NCBI GenBank assembly: GCA_965656875.1
Contig: CBFHMJ010000028.1
Location: forward strand, 62,001-126,000
Origin: CBFHMJ01 sp965656875
GTDB lineage: Bacteria; Pseudomonadota; Gammaproteobacteria; Enterobacterales; Alteromonadaceae
Length of the DNA stretch: 64,000 nucleotides
Direction: 5' to 3'
Shown here: one piece after another, positions 10,301 through 18,300 of the stretch
Position numbering within the stretch: position 1 is the first letter of the stretch
Layout: each line of letters opens with the position of its first letter
Notes under the pieces: model-generated
The model's database searches: none
Seen by the model: only the letters and a program-made list of their open reading frames with translations
What the model was told of the DNA's origin: nothing
Translations under genes and position numbers: made by a program

Positions 10301-10598
10301 GTCGGGTTCGCCCGTGGTTGTTGAGCAACAGGCAACAGCCTCTGAGCAGGTGACAGAATCTGGCGTAGACATTACCCAGCTGGCTGAATTGCTTGAGGTA
10401 CTGAAAGAGATGGTCACAAACGGACATTATGATGCAGAGAAGAAAGTGCAGGAGCTGGCGGTATTACCCGGGTTTACCGAACATCAGCGATTGCAGGCGG
10501 TTGCAGCAAAGTTGGCAGACTTTGATTTTGAGGATGCGTTGTTGTTGTTGTCAGAGCTGGAAGATGTGCTGTTGAACAATGAAGTCTCACCAGCCTGA
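7368..10598 (+). CDS. Hybrid sensor histidine kinase (CHASE-like, HisKA, HATPase, REC, REC, HPt)
   Basis: Membrane hybrid kinase of 1076 residues. Order: TM1 near residues 7-24; a periplasmic CHASE-like domain to about residue 262 (FPYASLLIATALDYPGEVV); TM2 at about 268-290; HisKA with H329 in NMSHEIRTPMNA; and HATPase with NLASNAVKFT, DTGIGM and GGSGLGLTI. Then come receiver 1 with D624 (ILMDWQMPGMNG), receiver 2 with D769 (VLMDIQMPVMDG) and an HPt domain with H918 in LHSLKGVTG. All phosphorelay residues are present. The start is GTG 7368 with GGAG ten bases upstream. It sits between the TorT-like binding protein and a REC-GGDEF protein, so the HPt domain most likely passes phosphate to that response regulator. 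Confidence 0.92.
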   Translation: MKPAQLFIVISIFFMGTVTSWSMYHRIDEEARRDWHEQSTQQAAKITDSGQFWLSLFFSQMKGVVGLLLTADTVTDDDLLDTYEMARDLEAGIPLMNLAFAQRVERGNGKADFVINLSTEYDGMLVAGRRINEFPYASLLIATALDYPGEVVIGPPFMQSNGAKESLAMLYLETDTRAGLIVSLADITAFANNLEAVHVPQGMDFELYGNGLYSEEKQQDLLIYQPDTRTEFVVEQFAINTLVGKYQWRFRWRVYPDYAGGVDNSLALSLLIGGSLFSLLVAMFIAFLFKKNASIQAIVQTRTAALKEALKQADSANQAKSDFLANMSHEIRTPMNAIIGLSFLALKTRLTTQQQNYLSKISTSSQSLLRIINDILDFSKIEAGKLQLEQTSFDLDEMLTDLISLIAPRAKAKGTEIILHCPIDTPKQLVGDPLRLSQVILNLASNAVKFTDAGEIVISITHEMQADNNLKLSVVVKDTGIGMTTEQISRLFSSFTQADTSTTRKYGGSGLGLTISKQLVELMGGEISVDSHQGQGSTFTFFVELKQDRRNRKSLMLSEQLTVLAGKRVLVVDDNESALLSIREIMNSLKLEVCAVSSGQEALAEIQRTGGDRTAKPYDIILMDWQMPGMNGIDTAKIIKQQLGDTSPIIIMVSGLDGNEIFRDSQDILDGYLQKPVNSSSIFNIIVTSLINGAGGQSIPEDRTLVSMPSEVNLTGIQLLVADDNEINQQVASELLASCGAALDIVSNGQEAVTAVLAHPDKYDLVLMDIQMPVMDGYMATEAIRKQYDSKSLPIVAMTAHALVGEKEKSIMRGMNDHITKPIDPTVLYNTVLQYVDSSKIKPLMANEQRVNPLDQTMTDALNLAGISVERALMSSNHKPALLRKLLSDYWQKYRQVTEQMQTMMATDDKQSLLFTLHSLKGVTGIIGALSLSDECERLEQQVKTTNTEMTGISLDTFATLQAQLLSGLSSIVLSTNESGSPVVVEQQATASEQVTESGVDITQLAELLEVLKEMVTNGHYDAEKKVQELAVLPGFTEHQRLQAVAAKLADFDFEDALLLLSELEDVLLNNEVSPA

Positions 10599-10635
10599 AA
10601 ATCAGGTGATACGTTTAATTAAACAGGTATGAAAG

Positions 10636-11616
10636 ATGAGTAAACCACGAGTATTAATCGTTGATGATGAAGTGCTGAACATCAATGTGCTAATCGGCAT
10701 ACTGGCGAATGATTATGAGTTAATTATCGCGAAAAACGGCAGTCAGGCGTTAAGGCGGTTTGAATCTCAGCTACCTGATTTAGTACTGTTGGATATCATG
10801 ATGCCGGATATGGATGGTTATCAGGTCTTTAAAAAGATTCAGGAGCACCCGGAAGGGGCTAAAGTGCCGGTGATTTTTGTGACATCCCGACGAACACCGG
10901 AAGAAGAAACAATGGGCTTGAAACTGGGAGCGGCGGATTACATTACCAAACCTTATACACCATCGATTGTTGAGGTACGGGTTGCGAATCAAATCCGCTA
11001 TAAACAGAACCAGGATGAACTGGAACGGCTAAATTATACGGATGCATTGACGGGCATCGCCAATCGTCGTCGTTTTGATGAATCGTTGGCAAAGTGGTGT
11101 GTATCGGACGAAAAGCAGTCGCTATTTTCGTTGATCATGATCGATATTGACCATTTTAAGTTATACAACGATTTTTATGGTCATGCGGCTGGTGATGAAT
11201 GTATTAAGGCTGTCGCCAGTCAGCTACAGGAGTGTGTTGATGCTGTGGGTGGGCTGGCATCACGCTATGGCGGCGAAGAATTTGTCGTCATCCTGCCTGA
11301 TACCGATAATGAACAGGCCATGAGTTGTGCAGATAACTTGTGTGTGTCGATTCAGGCATTGAATATTCCTCATGCACGATCAGAAACGTGCGATACCGTA
11401 ACGATTAGCCTGGGTGTGCATACGGTTGACAACCGTGATGATCAAATACGTGACGCGGAAACTATCGTGCAACAGGCTGATAAAGCGCTGTATCGGGCAA
11501 AGATGGCCGGGCGTAATTGTTTAATCGGCAGTTGCAGTGTGTATGGTGATTCAAGTTCAGATGATACGGATGAAAATCAGGAAACGCTGGCGCAAACTTC
11601 TGAGCCAGCGGAGTAA
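10636..11616 (+). CDS. Response regulator diguanylate cyclase (REC-GGDEF)
   Basis: A receiver domain (residues 1-125, phospho-acceptor D53 in LLDIMMPDMDG, with VDDE acidic pocket and conserved K in DYITKPY) is linked to a GGDEF domain (about 140-300). The active-site loop RYGGEEF (G212-F216) is intact, so cyclic di-GMP synthesis is expected. The inhibitory I-site RxxD that normally lies five residues before GGEEF is replaced by AVGG, so product inhibition should be weak or absent. LTGIANRRRFDE and MIDIDHFKLYND carry metal- and GTP-binding residues. It follows the hybrid kinase by 37 bases and is its probable output. The C-terminal 25 residues are acidic and probably disordered. Confidence 0.93.
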   Translation: MSKPRVLIVDDEVLNINVLIGILANDYELIIAKNGSQALRRFESQLPDLVLLDIMMPDMDGYQVFKKIQEHPEGAKVPVIFVTSRRTPEEETMGLKLGAADYITKPYTPSIVEVRVANQIRYKQNQDELERLNYTDALTGIANRRRFDESLAKWCVSDEKQSLFSLIMIDIDHFKLYNDFYGHAAGDECIKAVASQLQECVDAVGGLASRYGGEEFVVILPDTDNEQAMSCADNLCVSIQALNIPHARSETCDTVTISLGVHTVDNRDDQIRDAETIVQQADKALYRAKMAGRNCLIGSCSVYGDSSSDDTDENQETLAQTSEPAE

Positions 11617-11628
11617 GCATTAAGCAGG

Positions 11629-12552
11629 TTACTCAGGTTCTTTGCCCATAAAATACATATAGTTATCTATGCCGTCGAAACCCATATCGAACGAATCGTA
11701 ATTAACATCACCCGGCGGTGTCCCATTCAGAGAAGCCGTTTTATTGACGGGATATGAACGGCGCTTATCTTCATAGCGACCATAATACAATTCTTTAAAA
11801 TCACTGTTTTGCTTGAACGCAATGAAGTAGTAGTGCTCCATCGCCAGGAAATAATGGTTGCTGTCGTAATGCATCGACCAGCGCGTCCAGTCCAGATCCA
11901 CTGGCGCATCGACAATATATAGTGCTTCGGTAGTGATGCCATTGGGCCGACAACGTAATGTATTGTTTTCCCACAGATACTGATAAAGCTCATTACAACG
12001 TGGTTGTTCTTCGGATGAATTTTTCAAAAAGTAAAAATGATAGTTTGTAGGGTTCGGTAGCTTCCCATCGGTGAATACCTTACCTGGTAATTCATTGAAG
12101 TTTGGAGTACTCAAGGCTGAGAGGTTTGCACTATTAAAGTCTGGAACAGCGGGGGGGTTGTCTTCATCCGGCGGCAGTTCGTGGAGTAGTTGTATTTTTT
12201 CGATGATGCCATCGTATTTAAACGTGTTGCCCTGCAGGATGAATTGATACAAATATTTGCTGCTATCCTCCTTGAAGAAAAAAAGTCGGGTGACTTTCTT
12301 ATCGTCAATGATTGCCCAGCGCTTCCAGGCCATATCTATATCTGCATTTTCTATAAAAAACTTCTCGTCGGTAAAGGTAAATTCAAGGCTGGATTCTTCA
12401 CCGAGAGTTTCAACGCGTTTTTGTAAAGCTCGGTATAACACTCTCATGTTTAATTCCCATGGTTCAGCTTGTTGGAAGTTGACGTTTCTGACATCAATCC
12501 GATGTTCAGCATGTATTAATCGTTGTTCGAATAAGAAATTATGAATAACCAT
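11629..12552 (-). CDS. Hypothetical protein with two related halves
   Basis: I do not recognise a family. No signal peptide or membrane segment is visible. The protein appears internally duplicated: ADIDMAWKRWAIIDDKK in the first half matches APVDLDWTRWSMHYDSNH in the second. Each is followed by a run of aromatic-rich strands (RLFFFKEDSSKYLYQFIL and YYFIAFKQNSDFKELYY), and a proline-rich linker (LPPDEDNPPAVPD) lies between them. This pattern suggests two copies of a beta-rich domain. ATG 12552 has no good ribosome site; ATG 12447 (MRVLYRAL) follows GGGA at a better distance and may be the true start. The gene converges on the diguanylate cyclase and is divergent from the next gene. Confidence 0.6.
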   Translation of the reverse strand: MVIHNFLFEQRLIHAEHRIDVRNVNFQQAEPWELNMRVLYRALQKRVETLGEESSLEFTFTDEKFFIENADIDMAWKRWAIIDDKKVTRLFFFKEDSSKYLYQFILQGNTFKYDGIIEKIQLLHELPPDEDNPPAVPDFNSANLSALSTPNFNELPGKVFTDGKLPNPTNYHFYFLKNSSEEQPRCNELYQYLWENNTLRCRPNGITTEALYIVDAPVDLDWTRWSMHYDSNHYFLAMEHYYFIAFKQNSDFKELYYGRYEDKRRSYPVNKTASLNGTPPGDVNYDSFDMGFDGIDNYMYFMGKEPE

Positions 12553-12626
12553 GTTTACATAATGGATACATGTTATACCATGTTTGTTTCCAAAATAAAT
12601 AAATTTATAACAAGGGTGTGACGATT

Positions 12627-13622
12627 ATGTCTGTAGATTTTGATCAGGAGAACCTGGGACCGCTGGAAGCGTTGATTGGCACATGGCGCGGTACAGATGG
12701 CTGGCATGTGATTGCAGTGAAAGGCGACTACGAAGAAAAGTTTGGTAAAAAGGCCGGGAAAGATTCAGGGAATCATTACTTCAAATGTTTTACCCGAGGT
12801 TATGTGGAAACCGCGACATACTCGCGGTTGGAAGCGTTACCCGAGGAGTTCTTTAAAACTCGGAAGGGTAAAAAACTAAAAGCGTTGAAGGAATGTAAGG
12901 GTGGTCTGCGCTATGAAATAGAGATTCATGATATTGATCAGGATGAAGCCTACCCGCCGATACATACCGAGACAGGGTATCTGTTGTACTTTGAAGATAA
13001 GCATTTCTCGCCGTTGGATCATAATGTACCTGGAAAAGAATATTCGATTGTTCGATATGTTGACTTCTCCCCGGAAGGTTCAACAGAGCAAATGCTGGTT
13101 GTGATGGCCGGTAATTCAACCTATAGCCATGATCGCCCCTGGATTCACTCGGTTTCTTCCTTACCATTAGCATCCGATCTTGAAGGTGCGCCAGAACACT
13201 ATCTACAACCATATCGGGACCAGCAAGAACGTTGGCTGATTCCGGACGCCGCAGAAGGCAGAACACCGAAAAAGGTGTTTGATGTGCTATTCCCCAATAA
13301 CAACCTGATTAAAGATAATTTGGGCTTGCATATTAATAATACTCGCCATATTGCACTGGATTCAGCAAATCTGGATGATTTAGACCCGCTGCCTTATACC
13401 AACAGAGGCATGGATGTGGTTCGTTCCAGTATCAATTATTGGATCACCGAAGCGAAGTTACCCATGTCTGGTCAGAACATTCAGCGTTTGCAGTACTCTC
13501 AGGTGGTCGATGTGGCATTCATGCGAAAGTTCACGGTGACGGATGACAGCGAAACCTATACTTCAGACGACTATATAAAATGGCCGCATATTACGATTAA
13601 TACATTGGTGAAGCAGGATTAA
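12627..13622 (+). CDS. Protein with nitrobindin/THAP4-like N-terminal barrel (putative haem or lipid binding)
   Basis: The N-terminal half begins LGPLEALIGTWRGTDGWH and later has IHTETGYLLYFED. Both resemble the GxW and ETG strand motifs of nitrobindin/THAP4-type ten-stranded barrels, which bind haem or lipids. The C-terminal half (about residues 190-331) has no match I recognise. No signal peptide is seen, so the protein is probably cytoplasmic. ATG 12627 has AAGGG 10 bases upstream; the in-frame GTG 12618 is only two bases from that site. It is divergent from the two-halved hypothetical protein and may share its promoter region (12553-12626). The assignment rests on a short motif and is tentative. 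Confidence 0.55.
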   Translation: MSVDFDQENLGPLEALIGTWRGTDGWHVIAVKGDYEEKFGKKAGKDSGNHYFKCFTRGYVETATYSRLEALPEEFFKTRKGKKLKALKECKGGLRYEIEIHDIDQDEAYPPIHTETGYLLYFEDKHFSPLDHNVPGKEYSIVRYVDFSPEGSTEQMLVVMAGNSTYSHDRPWIHSVSSLPLASDLEGAPEHYLQPYRDQQERWLIPDAAEGRTPKKVFDVLFPNNNLIKDNLGLHINNTRHIALDSANLDDLDPLPYTNRGMDVVRSSINYWITEAKLPMSGQNIQRLQYSQVVDVAFMRKFTVTDDSETYTSDDYIKWPHITINTLVKQD

Positions 13623-13652
13623 ACCAGAGTAGATAAATCGACAGATTTCATT

Positions 13653-13680
13653 AAAAACCCCGAGCTTGCTCGGGGTTTTT
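13653..13680. terminator. Bidirectional intrinsic terminator
   Basis: AAAAACCCCGAG, a CTTG loop region and CTCGGGGTTTTT form a GC-rich stem flanked by A and T runs on both sides. It therefore can end the plus-strand gene stopping at 13622 and the minus-strand amidohydrolase ending at 13702. Confidence 0.9.
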
Positions 13681-13701
13681 AATGAACTACTTATCTGATA
13701 G

Positions 13702-14949
13702 TTAACGATCACTGGTTGATGCTGGTGCGGCAATATTAATATTACATTGTGAATGGTCATAGCCTGGTTTTACCTGGGGTATGACTTTGTACATGTCTAA
13801 CAAACGATAATAATTCTCGCCCAGTACGATAGCCCTGAACGCTTCGTCGTTTAAAAAGCAATTGATATAACTGGTTTTCTTCAGTTCTGTTAAATAACGG
13901 TCGTTACAGGTTGCTGCGGATGGATTGCTTTCATCACTACACTTATTGATGGATGCAACAAAGTCAGTGCCAGTAATAAACCTCGGATAATGCTCTTCTT
14001 TATTCAGAAAATCAGCATAGGTTTTTCGATATTCATCGTTTTTAAAATACACGTCGTACAACACAGACCAGGACAGATCGGCATGAAGATTTGGGTATCG
14101 TTTAAACAAGTCGCCAAGAATGTTCAGATGTTCTTCTGGCGAGATTTGTGTCAGCTCGCGGGATAACCCCATGTGTTGCCAGATAATGGTATTGTCCGGA
14201 TACTGATCCAGAATGAACTCGAACAGATAGAGATACTTGGTATTTTCAGCGAGCCTTTTAACGCGATGGTGTTTTTCGTTTTCAGCGATGTCGATACCTA
14301 AATCAATGTGCAGACTTAAAGGAATATTCTTGTCTTTCAGGTAGTCCATGAAAGGCCGCCAGGCCTTAACTGCCTCTTTCGTCACCGGGCGATGTCCGTT
14401 TGGGAAAATTGCTTGTTTTACGGCATTGACTTCACCCGCCCACTGGAACATGTCGTCCTTATCGATAAAGGTTGTGGTGCCGTACTCATGTTCATTCAAT
14501 AACCGCATTAAGATCAGATTGTGTTTTGGTCGCTCAAGATCCATAAAAGTCATTGAAACAGTCAGATCGGGCATGTCAGCTGAATGCACGCTGGCCATAT
14601 TGGCATTGACGATGTCGTTTTGAAGGGTAGGCCTGACGGAATACTCAATACAGTCGGTATAATACGTACATCCGGAATCCCAGGGGAGCGTTTGACCAAT
14701 ACCAAACATGTTAGCGCGATCAATACCGTTGTCCTTCAACACCTGCATCATCACTCTGTGAGGAATTGCTTTGCCGCCAAAGGGCTGAAAATGCAAATGT
14801 GCATCAATGATCATTTGGTTCCCCGTGGGGGTTGATCTGTCATGCAGAATATCCGATACGTCGGTGGAGGAAGCCGTACTGGTGCAACTCAATGTCGCAG
14901 CCAGTAAAGGTAGCAGACTTAAACGTTTGAATTTGAGCAGGTTCATCAT
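13702..14949 (-). CDS. Exported amidohydrolase family 2 metal-dependent hydrolase
   Basis: TIM-barrel amidohydrolase with the N-terminal metal motif DAHLHF (H51, H53) and later SLHIDLG, IIWQHMGLS and ITGTDFVAS, which can supply the remaining His and Asp ligands. The N-terminus (LSLLPLLAATLSC) is a signal sequence, possibly a lipoprotein signal ending at Cys22, although position -3 is Thr rather than Leu. It is therefore expected in the periplasm or anchored to a membrane. Two Met codons open the gene and either could be used. The 415-residue length is larger than the roughly 300-residue cytosolic members. Substrate unknown. It has its own promoter region, divergent from the giant lipoprotein gene. 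Confidence 0.75.
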   Translation of the reverse strand: MMNLLKFKRLSLLPLLAATLSCTSTASSTDVSDILHDRSTPTGNQMIIDAHLHFQPFGGKAIPHRVMMQVLKDNGIDRANMFGIGQTLPWDSGCTYYTDCIEYSVRPTLQNDIVNANMASVHSADMPDLTVSMTFMDLERPKHNLILMRLLNEHEYGTTTFIDKDDMFQWAGEVNAVKQAIFPNGHRPVTKEAVKAWRPFMDYLKDKNIPLSLHIDLGIDIAENEKHHRVKRLAENTKYLYLFEFILDQYPDNTIIWQHMGLSRELTQISPEEHLNILGDLFKRYPNLHADLSWSVLYDVYFKNDEYRKTYADFLNKEEHYPRFITGTDFVASINKCSDESNPSAATCNDRYLTELKKTSYINCFLNDEAFRAIVLGENYYRLLDMYKVIPQVKPGYDHSQCNINIAAPASTSDR

Positions 14950-15359
14950 TTGTCCCGTTAATTATTATGTTTCGTTATTGTTAACATCATAAAAGACTGT
15001 ATCTATTACAGGTTGTGTTTGCAATCTTAGAAACATAAGACCCACACTGCAGATTCTTTTAACATCGGTTATTCACTCGACATTTTGCGATTTTCGCCGA
15101 AGTTCATATCTGAAATGGAAATGACACCGCAACGAGCAGTCGCTCTAAATAATTCACATATCTGCACTACATGATTTTCCCATTCAGACTTTCACAATGA
15201 ACATATGATATAAAACAAAAAATATACAAAAATGTCACATTTGTACCTTGCTTACATTTACATCTGCATCTGTACGGGTACAATCCTTCCGCTATTTGTT
15301 TCTAAATGGGATTAGCAGTTTCCATTTGTTTGTTCATTACTTACATGGAGCTTGTCTGT
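14950..15359. promoter_or_regulatory. Divergent intergenic region with a small palindrome
   Basis: This 410-base AT-rich gap separates the minus-strand amidohydrolase from the plus-strand giant gene and must carry promoters for both. The only symmetric element I note is TGTACGGGTACA at 15271-15282, about 80 bases before the giant gene's start, a possible operator. GGAG at 15347-15350 is the ribosome site for ATG 15360. No gene is apparent. Confidence 0.4.
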
Positions 15360-18300
15360 ATGACACCGCTTGTACCGCCTGAAACAACCAGACGTTCAAC
15401 CGTTCGGTTGCTTACCCTTTGTATATCTTTTCTAGTTGCACTCTCTTCCTGTTCCTTCTTTCCTGATGATTATTCAACGCCTGATAGTCGTTCGAGTAGT
15501 GTGTCGGTCAAAGAAGGATTAATCGTTGTTAATAACAATGATCCTGCCTCATTGAACACAGCAATCAGTGAAGCCATCAACGATACAAAATGTGATGATG
15601 GTTGTGTGATTGATATCCGGGAGACCGGAACCATTAGTCTGAGTGACACCCTGAACAAAATTGAGGGTGTTGATAAACCGATTTGGATTGTGGGAGACGA
15701 TGAAGACACCACAACGATTAACGGTAATGACCATCAACATTTTTATGTTGGAAATGGCGCAGGGAGTTATCTGGCGTTACAAAAAGTCACCCTGAATAAC
15801 GGTAAAGTGAAGGGCGGAGACGCGGAAACCGGTGCTGGTGGTGGACTGGGTGCCGGTGGCGCAATGTTTATCAACAACGGTCTGGTGATTCTTGATCATG
15901 CAGCTGTGACAAACAGTGAAGCGTTAAAAGGTGTTTCTAACGGTGATGCCGGACAGGGAGGTAACGGTGATAAACACGAAGGTAAAGACGGTGGTGCTGG
16001 CGCTCGCATGAATAAGGGAGCCAGATTTGTGCCCGCTGATACTAACGGTGGTGGAGCTGGTGAAGGTGGTGACACCTGTAAAGAAGGCGGTGATATTTGC
16101 GATGCACAAGATAAACAGCACGGTGATCCTGGCGAGTTTGGTCGCGGTGGTGGTAGTGCTGGCGGTGGCGGCGGTGACGGCGGTGCCGATGATGATGGTG
16201 AATGGCCAGACTCAGATACTGAGCCAGGTCGTGGCGGTAGTGGTGGCTCAGGTGGTCAACATGGTCAGTCTGGTAGTGGTGGCGATACGCCGTGCAATAA
16301 ATGTAATACCGGTGCTTCGGGTGGCGCAGGCGGCGACGGAGCAGGTTTAGGCGGAGGTATTTTTGTTCGTCATGCTAATGGTGCTCGCATCATAGTGAAC
16401 AACAGTGATTTTTCAGGTAATAACGCATCAACGACGAGCGATGCACTACACGTTCACAAAAACGACTCTGAAGAATCAAAAGGTAACACCAGCAATCTGA
16501 ATTATAACAACAGCAGTCTGGCAACCTTGTCACTGGCATTAGTTGATATTAATGGTGAGCCAACAGAACGCGTGATTGAAGGCGAGCGCGCAATTTTGGT
16601 GATTAAGGTCGAAGACGGTTCGTTGCCCAACGAAGGCGGCGCTGACGTACCTGTTTACATGTATTTGTCCGATCTGGATGCATTGGCAGAAAAAGGCTCG
16701 GGTAATATTACTAACGATGACGATGCTGATTTTGCCTGGAATGGTTCAAATCTGATCAAACTGATGTTGCCCGCAGGTCACAGTGGTGATTATTACGTAA
16801 ATCTACCAGATGCAGACGGTACCAATGCTCTTGGAGCTTACGCTGGTATTCAGACTTACATCGATAAGAAACTGGAGGGTGACGAAACCTTCACCGTTAG
16901 TTTGTTAGTGGGCGAAGATTACCAACTGGCCGATGACAATACCTCACAAGAAATCATCATAGAAGACGCGAATTATCAGGTATCGCTGTTGGGTGATAGC
17001 GACATGAATCATACCGCGATTTGCGATGCAGCCGATGCGCTGGAACAAGCAGCGGATGACCCTGCCAGTGATTGTAAGACTGGAGGTCGTGCAACTGAAA
17101 TTGATGTCGATGACTTGAAAGGTCTGGGCTATGTCACGGTTCAGGCGAAACGTCCTGTGGGTGTACAACGTCCTGATAAAAGTGGCGAATTACCTGATGG
17201 CTGGCAAACGACAGACGGGCAATATTCATCACTGATTATTGGCGAATTGTTCAACAATGGTCTGGCGGGTGGTTTACCCGTTCATTATGCCCTGAGCGGT
17301 AAACCAGATGGCGTGTTCACCAATCAGGTGAATTACAACAATGAAAACTATGAAGGCATTGATGGTGAGTTGGACGCTCTGGACGGTGCGCAAATTTTCA
17401 ACGCGGTGGTGATCCCGGTTACTGATCTGGAATCTGACGAGCCGCAACCTCTGCCGCCTGGCGCAGCCCGCATTTATTTTTCAGCGCTGCCAGATGCAGT
17501 GCAAGAAGCCAGCCAGTCGTTTGAACTGACGCTGGCAACCTTCCCGAATGACCCTTCTTATGATCCTGAAAATTTCTGTAATGAAGAAAATGAGTCCTAT
17601 TGTGAGGTGTTAGAAAACACACCCGCAGGCAAATATAAATATTACAGCGTCCACGGTGACACTGCTGAAAACAGTGCCACGTTGATTGTGCATGATAGTG
17701 GCGAATTTACCGCTGGACTGGTAGTGATCGACAATATTAACGGTGAAGTGGTCACAGATGCGCAGGATTCAACGAATCCTTTGCTGATTGATGATCAGGG
17801 CGATTTGGCGTTCTGGTTAAAGCTGGGCAGCCAGCCAACGGATACGGTTGACGTTACTGTTAATGGCGATACGTTTACGTTCGATGAAGAAAACTGGCAA
17901 TACTATCAACCTGTTACGATTGCCAGTGGTGACTGGACAGCCGACATTGATCTGACCGTCAGTAGCAACGACAGCGAATATTCGTCTGGGTTAAATCGAA
18001 CGCTGGTGCCGCGTGATGATGCAACACGTATCAAAATCAAAGAAGCAGCAATCCCTGCTGTTGCTGAGCGCTACATTGAAGTTGGTATTCGCACCACCGT
18101 TGAAGATTATGTTGAAGGATCGCTGGATTATCCGCAATTCGATCTGGTGTTAGGACAGCCACTACCATTTGTGGTTGAGGTAGCTGTTTCAGCTGATTTG
18201 AACGGTGATGTGACAACTCATTCATCGGTGATTCCGGCCTGGCAACAGGTCTCTCGCGTCACAGTGCCTGTGATGAATAATGATCTGGTGGATGGTGTCC

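Noticed and set aside
6267..10598. True TorT/TorS trimethylamine N-oxide system
   Set aside because: No torCAD reductase genes or DNA-binding TorR are nearby and the output is a GGDEF protein, so the ligand cannot be assumed.
16027..16350. Frame rich in Val and Ala inside the giant lipoprotein gene
   Set aside because: It is the +1 reading of the Gly-rich GGT/GGC repeats of the real frame.
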